From IMG/VR virus record IMGVR_UViG_3300042528_000046, positions 1 through 20,218 of that record: a stretch of 20,218 nucleotides of DNA; one strand, given 5' to 3'. Position 1 is the first letter of the stretch. Every line of letters starts with the position of its first letter. A program made the position numbers and the translations under genes. Of the stretch, positions 7,168 to 14,799 are shown piece by piece. Under the pieces are notes generated by a model. The model was not told the DNA's origin and did no database searches. It was given only the letters and a program-made list of their open reading frames with translations. The DNA comes from a virus.

Positions 7168-8232
7168 ATGGCGACACCAAACATGAACCTGACCTTGCCG
7201 GTGGTGTCGCAGACGCCTGGACCGACGTGGGCAAGCGAGATCAACGCGGACCTGACCATCATCGACGGGCACAACCATGCGGGCGTTGGTGCGCTTGTTC
7301 CTGTGGCTGGCCTCGACATCAACTCAGACTTGTCGCTCGCCACGCACGCGCTGACGGATGTGACCAAGGCTGTGCTGCTTAATCAGGCAGCGGTTGCCAC
7401 TTCCAATGCGGTGTACGCAAAGGCCGGGGACTTGTGGTGGACGAACGGCGGCGGCACGCCTGTCCAGATCACCAGCGGTGGCTCAGTTAACGTTGGTGGC
7501 GCCGGTAATATTGGAGGAATTACTGGCTCTGCGGCTGTAAATTATGACTCTCCAACGCTTTCGTTTGAGTTTATTGACGAGAACGGCAATCCGGCATCTC
7601 TTGTTGGCGACGTGTTTGTCGGGTCATCTGTGACGCTCGGCACCGCAAGCCTTACTGCGTCAGGCGCCGGAACCTATGCCATCAATCTTCCGACCGCTCT
7701 TCCTGTGTCAAGCACGTCGTTTTTGACTTGCACTACGGGTGGACAACTTGCCTACACGTCGCAATCGAACGGCATTACGCGGCAGATGCAAGCTGCTGTT
7801 GGTCAGATTGTAACGTCGTATCAGTACTCTGGTCCGCTTACTGCTCCAGGCAACTTGCTGTTGCCCGTTACCATCACCACCACCGGACGGCCTGTTTTTA
7901 TTGGTGTAACAACCATTACCACCGCGCCTAACGCCGCCGGCATCAGGCTTGATAACAGTGGTGCTCCTGCATACACGTCAGCCGCTGTTGCGGTGAACAT
8001 CACAAGCGCATCACCACCCGTTGGGTTTACCGCCGGCAACTATCTTCAGTGTGCTTTTGCCGCCGATGTAACTGCTGCTGGTAATGCGATTATAGTTCCT
8101 GCCTCGGCGCTGAATGGCATCGTTGCTCTTCCTGCCGGTACATACACTTTGCAGGCTGTCTTGGTTTCTTTGTCTGGTGGTGGAACTCCAACACTGGCAA
8201 TGAACGGCAATCTTTTTGCGTATGAGCTTTAG
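7168..8232 (+). CDS. Second tail fibre / host-recognition protein
   Basis: A 354-residue protein with CGGAGGA (7157-7163) four bases before ATG. The N-terminus (residues 1-110) has the pattern of phage tail-fibre attachment segments: TPGPTWASEINADLTIID, then GHNHAGVGALVPVAGLDINS and a KAGDLWWTNG strand. The middle is Gly/Ser-rich (GGSVNVGGAGNIGGITG, 104-120) followed by beta-rich sequence. The C-terminal part (about 203-354) contains TTTGRPVFIGVTT and LPAGTYTLQAVLVSL and looks like a distal beta-sandwich. GC content falls sharply inside the gene (hand count 57/120 for 7501-7620), so the distal part may have been exchanged between phages. It is not a duplicate of the preceding gene as far as I can see. 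Which of the two fibres binds the primary receptor is unknown. Confidence 0.75.
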   Translation: MATPNMNLTLPVVSQTPGPTWASEINADLTIIDGHNHAGVGALVPVAGLDINSDLSLATHALTDVTKAVLLNQAAVATSNAVYAKAGDLWWTNGGGTPVQITSGGSVNVGGAGNIGGITGSAAVNYDSPTLSFEFIDENGNPASLVGDVFVGSSVTLGTASLTASGAGTYAINLPTALPVSSTSFLTCTTGGQLAYTSQSNGITRQMQAAVGQIVTSYQYSGPLTAPGNLLLPVTITTTGRPVFIGVTTITTAPNAAGIRLDNSGAPAYTSAAVAVNITSASPPVGFTAGNYLQCAFAADVTAAGNAIIVPASALNGIVALPAGTYTLQAVLVSLSGGGTPTLAMNGNLFAYEL

Positions 8233-8241
8233 GAGACAGCG

Positions 8242-11200
8242 ATGCTTCAGAGGCAGAACATCGTCGTCCCTCTTGCGCAGGGCGTAGACACCAAGACTGA
8301 CGAGAAGCAGGTCGAGGCCGGCAAACTCCTTGAACTGGAGAACGGCGTCTTTACCAAGTTGCGGTCCATCCAAAAGCGTGATGGAACCGTTGCGCTTGGG
8401 CAGTCTATTCTGAACAGCCCCGGATCAAGCATCAGCAACGGCGTTGGCTTGGCTAACTACGGCACGGAGTTGCTCGAGGCAGACGGCGAGCGACTGTACA
8501 GTTATGACGATGCCAACGGTGGCTGGATCGACAAAGATCAGTACGTTCCGGCCTTGGTCACCACCTCGTCCGTTTGCAAGGACAGTTACTCGCAGTTTCA
8601 TGCAGATGGGGCGTCAACGTCTGGCGGGCTCCAAGCTTACGCTTGGGAGGACTCGCTGACCGCAGGGTCGGTGCGATACGCCATCATTGACGGCGAAACC
8701 AAGCAGACCATCGTCCCGTCCACGCTGCTCTCAACCCAGGCCAGCAAGCCTCGGGTGCTGGTCAACGACACGCACTTCCTTGTGTACTACGTGAACACGG
8801 GGCTCAACGCGCTGATGCTCGCGCAGATCCCGCTGGCTGCGCCCCTGGTGTCCCCGAGCATCACGCAGATCACGGCCTTTGGTGCTAGCGATAATGCGCT
8901 GTCTGCCTCATCGGCAAACTACGACGCCGCGCACATTGTCGGCGGCTCTAACATGGGCGTTGGGTTTTTCTGCGTGGCGTTCAACAACGCCAACAGCGGA
9001 ACCACCGTGCGAGAGTACGATTACTTCAGCCCACTGTCGCAGCAGTCACAGAACATCATTGCTGACAGATCTCGCACGATCAGCATCTTCCCGGCCCACA
9101 CCAACGCTGTTGGTCTATGGGGTCCGGTCGTTCTGTATTCCACCGACAACGATACTGAGCCGTACACGCAGACAATCAAGTTTGAAGCGTACAACGCTAG
9201 CATGGTGTTCATTGGCAGTGGCACCGTGGCTAGCGGTCTTGCGTATAGTCAGGCTCGAGCCATCACCGGACAGAACAACCAAGCGGACGGTACTATCGGC
9301 TTTGACGTGTTTTATGCTGAGTGTGACACCTATCCCAAGTTGACCCGCAAAGCTGTTGTGGACGCCACCTACACTGTGACCAGCGACGCTATCTGGCAGC
9401 GTCGAGTGGCTCCCGTTGGCAAGGCGTTTAAGTACAACGACAAGACCTACCTTCCGGTCGTTTACTTCTACCCTGGTCGAGATGTTGACCTGTCGATTGG
9501 CGGCGGCTCTGGATACGACATTGTCGGCACCGTGTCGCTTCAGTCTTGTTACTTTTTGATGGATGAGGACGGCAGAATTGTTGCCAAAGTTTTTTCTGGC
9601 TCGCTCGCAGCCAACGCGCCAGCAGCCTATACGCCTCCGGTAATCGGCACCGTAAGTGGTTGGAGTCCCTCTACTGGCATCGCCACCCTTGCCACCGCAA
9701 GCGACTATGCCAACTTCAGTATCGGCATGGCCGTGCAGTCTCGCACTGATGGCGTGCTGGACACCGGGATCACCACAACCGGAACGGTGGCTTACGTTGT
9801 TGGAGTCAACCCGTCTGGTACGGTCACGTTTTCAAACGCTGTTGGTGGCCCTGCTGGACAAGGTTTGTCTGGTTGGACAATCAATCTTCCAACAACCAGC
9901 ACGGATAGCGTTTTGTCCTCTGTTGGCTTGAACCTCGTATCCGCGCCTCTGTTGCCCAACGTTAGTAACCCTGTGGACGCTGAGTTCCGGTACGCCATGC
10001 TGGATCAGCTTCTTGTGCAGGGCTCGTTGACTGAAACGCAGACCAACGTGTCGCAGGTGACGTTTGATCTGACGGCTCCTGAGTACGCGGTCAACCATGA
10101 AGAACTTGCCAACAATCTGCACTTGAGTGGCGGTTTCTTGCAGATGTACGACGGCAACAGCGTGGTTGAGCATAACTTCCACCTGTATCCAATCTTTAAT
10201 GTTTCAAATGTTGTTGCTGGAAGCATTGATGCTGGTACGTACAACTACACCGTTTGCTACGAGTGGGTAGACAACCAAGGCAACATTCATCAGAGTCAAC
10301 CCGCCGATCCGATTGAGGTGACGTGCGTTGCAAACAGCCGCATCACCCTTGAGATCAACTACCTCAATCAAACTGCCAAGGTTGGCTCCCGGCCTGTGCA
10401 GATTATTGTGTACCGCACGCGCAGCGCGGCGTCTGGCTTTGGCAGAGTGTTTTATCGACTTAGCAGTCTGACAGCGCCCGATCTGAACAACGTTAGCGGT
10501 CAAGTACTAACGTTCATCGACAATACCCCTGATGCCCAGATCGCCACCAATCCTGAGCTGTATACGCAGTTTTTGGTGACGGAAACGCCCGCCCAGGTGG
10601 ACAATCAGCCGGCGCCGCCTACCGGACTGATCCAGTTGCATCGCAACCGTTTGTGGGTTGTGGACAGCACCAATCCGCTCAACGTCTGGTACTCCAAGTT
10701 TATTGGGCCGGCGACTCCGGTGGCGTTCAACGACACGTTCGTCAAGACGGTTGATCCCCGAGGTGGGCCGATCACCGCGCTGGCGACCATCGACGACAAG
10801 TTGCTGGTGTTCAAGAACAGCCAGATGTTTTTCATCGTCGGCCAAGGCCCAGAGAACACGGGCGTCAACAACGACCTGTCGGATGCAATCCTGATCACGA
10901 CCGACGTTGGCTGCGTTGATCCTCGCTCCATCGTCGGCTCGCCCGTTGGCATCTTGTTCAAGAGCCGCAAGGGCATCTACATGATCGACCGCTCGCTGGC
11001 GGTGCAGTACATCGGCGCTGCCGTCGAGGCATACAACGACGAGGCAATCACGTCAGCGGTGCTGGCCTCCAAGCGCAACCAGGTGCGGTTCACGTTGGAG
11101 TCGGGCATCACGCTGGTGTACGACTACTTCGTTCAGCAGTGGGGCATCTTCACCAACCAGAACGCCATTGACTCGTTGGTGTGGAGCGGCGACATCATGC

Positions 11201-11676
11201 TGCTTCAGTCCAACGGCAAGGTGCTGCGCGAGACTGAGGGCGTTTACACCGACGACGGCCAGCCGATCCGACTGAAGCTTGCGACCTCGTGGTTCTCGTT
11301 TGCCAACGTGCAGGGGTTTCAGCGCGTGCGTCGAGCTCAGTTGCTTGGCGGTTGGAAGAGCGATCACGACCTGAACATCAGCGTCTGCGTGGACTTTGAC
11401 GACACAGTGATCCAGCAGATGATGGTGTCGCCCACCTTGCCGACGTTCTATGGCAGCGGCTCGCCCTACGGCGCGGGCTCGTATGGCGGGACGTTCCAGC
11501 TTTACCAGTGGCGCGTAGACCTTGCGCGGCAGAAGTGCCAAGCGGTAAAGTTCATCATTGAAGATGTCCCCTCAGTGACGGGCAGCGGTGAAGGTGTGAG
11601 CTTGTCGTCGCTCGCGTTTGAGGTTGGAGCCAAGCAGGGGCTGAACAAGGTTCCTGCGTCCCAGATTGTCAGTTAG
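8242..11676 (+). CDS. Tail nozzle/hub protein (T7 gp12 or P22 gp10-like)
   Basis: A 1144-residue protein whose Shine-Dalgarno TAGGAG overlaps the previous stop, six bases before ATG. It probably forms the hexameric tail tube or nozzle below the adaptor and plugs the tail until ejection. The N-terminus has the family-typical pattern VPLAQGVDTKT...LLELENGVF...IQKRDGTVALG (residues 8-53). Residues about 650-775 form a fibronectin-III-like domain (YNYTVCYEWVDNQGNIHQS; PVQIIVYRT). The C-terminal part has beta-propeller blades: LHRNRLWVVDSTNPLNVWYS (about 800), ITALATIDDKLLVFKNSQMF, ILFKSRKGIYMID, and LVYDYFVQQWGIFTN. T7 gp12 is 794 residues and P22 gp10 shorter still, so this protein is unusually long; residues about 464-550 look like one inserted domain. 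No enzyme motif is seen. Confidence 0.8.
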   Translation: MLQRQNIVVPLAQGVDTKTDEKQVEAGKLLELENGVFTKLRSIQKRDGTVALGQSILNSPGSSISNGVGLANYGTELLEADGERLYSYDDANGGWIDKDQYVPALVTTSSVCKDSYSQFHADGASTSGGLQAYAWEDSLTAGSVRYAIIDGETKQTIVPSTLLSTQASKPRVLVNDTHFLVYYVNTGLNALMLAQIPLAAPLVSPSITQITAFGASDNALSASSANYDAAHIVGGSNMGVGFFCVAFNNANSGTTVREYDYFSPLSQQSQNIIADRSRTISIFPAHTNAVGLWGPVVLYSTDNDTEPYTQTIKFEAYNASMVFIGSGTVASGLAYSQARAITGQNNQADGTIGFDVFYAECDTYPKLTRKAVVDATYTVTSDAIWQRRVAPVGKAFKYNDKTYLPVVYFYPGRDVDLSIGGGSGYDIVGTVSLQSCYFLMDEDGRIVAKVFSGSLAANAPAAYTPPVIGTVSGWSPSTGIATLATASDYANFSIGMAVQSRTDGVLDTGITTTGTVAYVVGVNPSGTVTFSNAVGGPAGQGLSGWTINLPTTSTDSVLSSVGLNLVSAPLLPNVSNPVDAEFRYAMLDQLLVQGSLTETQTNVSQVTFDLTAPEYAVNHEELANNLHLSGGFLQMYDGNSVVEHNFHLYPIFNVSNVVAGSIDAGTYNYTVCYEWVDNQGNIHQSQPADPIEVTCVANSRITLEINYLNQTAKVGSRPVQIIVYRTRSAASGFGRVFYRLSSLTAPDLNNVSGQVLTFIDNTPDAQIATNPELYTQFLVTETPAQVDNQPAPPTGLIQLHRNRLWVVDSTNPLNVWYSKFIGPATPVAFNDTFVKTVDPRGGPITALATIDDKLLVFKNSQMFFIVGQGPENTGVNNDLSDAILITTDVGCVDPRSIVGSPVGILFKSRKGIYMIDRSLAVQYIGAAVEAYNDEAITSAVLASKRNQVRFTLESGITLVYDYFVQQWGIFTNQNAIDSLVWSGDIMLLQSNGKVLRETEGVYTDDGQPIRLKLATSWFSFANVQGFQRVRRAQLLGGWKSDHDLNISVCVDFDDTVIQQMMVSPTLPTFYGSGSPYGAGSYGGTFQLYQWRVDLARQKCQAVKFIIEDVPSVTGSGEGVSLSSLAFEVGAKQGLNKVPASQIVS

Positions 11677-11685
11677 GAGGCTTGA

Positions 11686-12762
11686 ATGACTGGTCTTGAA
11701 ATCGCAGGGCTTGTAACGGCAGGCGCCAGTCTGCTGCCGTCTGTTTACCAAGCGTTTAGTGGACAGCCTGAGTACATGGACCCGACGAGCGAAGAGTTCC
11801 GTCGTCGGCGTCAGGCGCTTGGCGTCACCGTTGGCGGTCCTGAGACTGGCACGGCGTTCACGGGTGCGGAGCGCGAAACGTTTGGCGCGCTGGCCGGATC
11901 GCGTGGAGTTGGCGCAGAGCAGGCGGCGCTGGCAGAGGCACTTAGGGCACAAGCCGAGGGCCGCGGTCTTAGCCTCGCGCAGTTGCAGTATCGGCAGGCG
12001 CTTGAGGGCGCGCAGGCGGCAGCGGCATCGCAACTTGCGTCCGCTCGAGGTCTGTCGCCGGCCCAGGCGCAGCGACTGATGTTGACGCAGCAGGCGGGTA
12101 TGCGGGCGCAGGCTGCCTCGCAGTCGGCGCAGCTTCGGTTGCAGGAGCAGCAGGCGGCGCAGGCGGCGCTTGGCAATATTCTCACCCAGCGTCGGCAGCA
12201 GGAGCTTCTTGGCGGGCAGCTTGCCTCTAGTCTTTACGGCGAGGCCGGCAGACTTGGTCTTGAGCGCGCCCGGACGCAGGCGCAGCTGGATGAAGCGGCG
12301 ATGCGTTACGCGATGGGCATGGGCGAGCAGCAGCAGGCGCGCGAGACTCGCGCCACTGGTGCCGCGACCGGCGCTGGTGCCGCGTTTGGTCAGACGTTGA
12401 TTGAGGCTGGCCGCAAGTCTAGCGGAACGCCCGCTCCTGCGACTGGAACGCCCGCTCCCGTTCGCGCTCGAGGCGGCGCTGCTCCCGCCGAGATCCCCGG
12501 CAAGGCCAAGTTCAAGGGCGACACGCGCAGCAACGACACGGTGCCCGCGCTCCTGAGCCCTGGCGAGATCGTCCTGCCTCGCACCGTCGCTCAGGCTGAA
12601 GATGCGCCCGAGAAGGCCAAGGAGTTTGTGGACGCGATCAAGAAGCAGAAGCGCCCCTCGCCCAAGGCGTTTGCGCAGGCGCTGGCGCGATTGAACGAGC
12701 TTGAGGCACGGCTGAATGCTATGGAGGCCTTGGCTGATCTTGAGGCCGAGGAAGAGGGCTAA
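11686..12762 (+). CDS. Internal virion protein, Ala/Gln-rich helical, with SPGEIVLPR motif
   Basis: A 358-residue protein; TAGGAGG (11674-11680) overlaps the previous stop, five bases before ATG. The N-terminus is hydrophobic and could associate with a membrane (residues 3-26: GLEIAGLVTAGASLLPSVYQ and following). Residues about 70-235 are Ala/Gln/Arg/Leu-rich and almost certainly long helices. A flexible Pro/Ala/Thr linker with RARGG follows, then residues 278-299, where GDTRSNDTVPALLSPGEIV is a motif I recognise from many phage internal or tail-associated proteins; its function is not established. The C-terminus is charged helix ending in EAEEEG. Position after the nozzle and size suggest a T7 gp14-like ejection protein that would form a pore in the host outer membrane. 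This is inference from order and composition; sequence similarity to gp14 is not evident. Confidence 0.7.
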   Translation: MTGLEIAGLVTAGASLLPSVYQAFSGQPEYMDPTSEEFRRRRQALGVTVGGPETGTAFTGAERETFGALAGSRGVGAEQAALAEALRAQAEGRGLSLAQLQYRQALEGAQAAAASQLASARGLSPAQAQRLMLTQQAGMRAQAASQSAQLRLQEQQAAQAALGNILTQRRQQELLGGQLASSLYGEAGRLGLERARTQAQLDEAAMRYAMGMGEQQQARETRATGAATGAGAAFGQTLIEAGRKSSGTPAPATGTPAPVRARGGAAPAEIPGKAKFKGDTRSNDTVPALLSPGEIVLPRTVAQAEDAPEKAKEFVDAIKKQKRPSPKAFAQALARLNELEARLNAMEALADLEAEEEG

Positions 12763-12765
12763 CCG

Positions 12766-14781
12766 ATGAAGAAGCCGACGCTCCGCTTGCGCCAGGTGTT
12801 TGAGGGTCCGACGCACTTCAAGGTGGTGAAGCCGCTGGGGAACCCGATCAAGATCGCCAAGAAGGGGTTGTCGCCCAACCTGATGAGCCGTTTGCGGAAA
12901 TACGCAGATGGCACGCCTGACGAGCCTGTTCAGCCGCCAACCGATGAAGAGATTTCGATTGCGGAGCAGATGCAGCAAGCACGTTTGCCTGCTGGCACTG
13001 AGTTTCCGCCGATGGCTGGTGAAGGATCGTTTGGCGTGCCGCCGCTCCCCGCAGAGCCGGATGCTAATGTTTTGCCGGTTCCTGAGCCTATTGCTGCGCC
13101 CGTCGCACCTATTGTTCAGCCTGTAGTTGTTGCGCCGGTTACGACCTCGGGGGCTGCTGCTTCTGCTGCCGGTACGGGTGAGCCAATCATTGCCAAGCCC
13201 CGTCCTCGGCCGCGACGACCTGATGCTGTTGAGCCTGCTGTTTCTGCTGAAGAGGTCGCGCCGGCAGAGTCTGTTGCAGTCGAGGCTAAACCTGCTGTTC
13301 CCGTGGCAAAGGAACCTGCGCCTGCGGAGCCAAGTCCGTTTGAGCAGGCGCTTAGCTTGGTCAACTTTGACCTTGCCAAGTACGAGGCTGCATCTCCCGA
13401 GATGAAGCCCATCATCCGGCAGGCCGCTCAGGCTGCGTTTACTGCCAAAGCCGCTGCGGATGCAGATGTCGCCGCTGCCGAGGCAGAGACTTCTGCGCTT
13501 GCTGCTGAGCAAACCGCACAAAAGGAAGAACTACAGCGCCTTCAGAAAAGCGCCGATGAGGCGCGAATCATTCAAAAAAACATTTTGACGGATTTTGACT
13601 ACCTTAAGAACCCGACGACCTATCTTGGCAGCATGAGCACGCTTGGGCAGATCGGCACCGCCATCTCGCTTGCGGCTGGAGCGTTTGCTTCCGGCATGAC
13701 CGGGATGCCCAACTTTGCCCAGAAGATCTACGACAACGCGATTGAGCAGGACTTGCAAGCACAGAAGCGTCGTGCGGACTCGCTCTATCAGCGGCTCGTG
13801 AATGCTGGCAACTCTGTTGAGAACGCCGAGAACATGGTGCGGGCACAGTTGAAGTTGGTGGGCGCCGCTGAGCAGACTCGACGTGCCGCCGAGATTAAAC
13901 TGCCTCAGGTCAAGGCCAAGATCCAAGCTGAGGCTGCCAAGTCCGCGTTGGATGCAACGCAGACGATGGCTCGCATCGCCAAGGATCAGGCCGATGAAGC
14001 GCGTGAAGCCTCTCTTGCGCCGCTGCGTGAGCGTGAACTAAAAACTCGCGTTGGTGAAGCGGAGGCTGAGGCTGGGTTGCGTCCGCTCAAGAAGCGACGG
14101 CTTGAGGCTGAGGTTGCGATTGCGGAACTGACTCCCAAGAAGTTGAAGGAAGAAATGAATCAGCGCCGCGAGGATGCTGCATTCAAACGTGAAAAGGCCG
14201 AGCAAGACCGGCAGGATCGCAAAGACGCAGCTCAAGACAAGGCCGATCAGAAACGCATTGCTCGCGAGTTGACGCTTGGCGATGTCAATCTTGAACTGAA
14301 GACCGATCAACGGGCTCCTCTTATTCGCGAAGGCATCTCGCAGCGCGCACAAGCTCTTGAGTCGCTGTTGAAGCTTGAGGCGCTGTTAAATAAGGCCAAG
14401 GATGGCTATGAGCTTTGGAAACCTGGTTCCAACACAAGAAACGCAGCAATTGCAGAGTTGAACTTTGCAATTGAGAACTTCCCCAAGGGTGCAGGTTTTG
14501 GTCGAGCAATTTCCGTTGCTGCCAAGGAACTGATCGCCAAGGCAATTCAAGAGCCGACTTCCTATAAGTCTTTGTTCAAGCAAGTATTCCTTGATAAAGA
14601 TCCTGCTATGGGCATCAAGGTTCTGCGCCAAGAAGTTGCTCGCAACTTTGAAGAAGAAATTGCTGCTCAATCAAGGAACACTCGCCCAGAGATCAAGTCC
14701 GCGCTTGACTCATGGTATAAGAGCGCCGAAGACAAAATTAAACGTTACGAAACCGAAATGACCGCTGACGAGGAACTCTAG
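12766..14781 (+). CDS. Internal virion (ejection) protein, coiled-coil with Pro-rich N-terminal region
   Basis: A 671-residue protein starting three bases after the previous stop; its weak ribosome site (AGAGG, 12753-12757) lies in the end of the preceding gene, so coupling is likely. A basic N-terminus (KVVKPLGNPIKIAKKGL, then LRKYADGTPDEP at about 44-55) is followed by a long disordered Pro/Ala/Val/Glu region (about 85-190) with a basic PRPRPRR patch. Then come coiled coil (about 215-280), a hydrophobic Gly/Ala helix (286-314: YLGSMSTLGQIGTAISLAAG) that could insert in a membrane, helix rich in Gln/Arg/Glu (about 325-500), and a compact C-terminal part. This is the design expected of a podophage ejection protein (position of T7 gp15). 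No transglycosylase or other enzyme motif was found. GC drops to about 47% in 14401-14520 by hand count. Confidence 0.7.
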   Translation: MKKPTLRLRQVFEGPTHFKVVKPLGNPIKIAKKGLSPNLMSRLRKYADGTPDEPVQPPTDEEISIAEQMQQARLPAGTEFPPMAGEGSFGVPPLPAEPDANVLPVPEPIAAPVAPIVQPVVVAPVTTSGAAASAAGTGEPIIAKPRPRPRRPDAVEPAVSAEEVAPAESVAVEAKPAVPVAKEPAPAEPSPFEQALSLVNFDLAKYEAASPEMKPIIRQAAQAAFTAKAAADADVAAAEAETSALAAEQTAQKEELQRLQKSADEARIIQKNILTDFDYLKNPTTYLGSMSTLGQIGTAISLAAGAFASGMTGMPNFAQKIYDNAIEQDLQAQKRRADSLYQRLVNAGNSVENAENMVRAQLKLVGAAEQTRRAAEIKLPQVKAKIQAEAAKSALDATQTMARIAKDQADEAREASLAPLRERELKTRVGEAEAEAGLRPLKKRRLEAEVAIAELTPKKLKEEMNQRREDAAFKREKAEQDRQDRKDAAQDKADQKRIARELTLGDVNLELKTDQRAPLIREGISQRAQALESLLKLEALLNKAKDGYELWKPGSNTRNAAIAELNFAIENFPKGAGFGRAISVAAKELIAKAIQEPTSYKSLFKQVFLDKDPAMGIKVLRQEVARNFEEEIAAQSRNTRPEIKSALDSWYKSAEDKIKRYETEMTADEEL

Positions 14782-14799
14782 GCCAAGGAGCGCATGGGA

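Noticed and set aside
11572-13521. A 649-codon open frame on the - strand
   Set aside because: It lies opposite two well-supported + strand genes with good ribosome sites. Its translation is Leu/Arg/Ser-rich low complexity, as expected from the complement of Gln/Ala/Glu-rich coiled-coil codons in GC-rich DNA.
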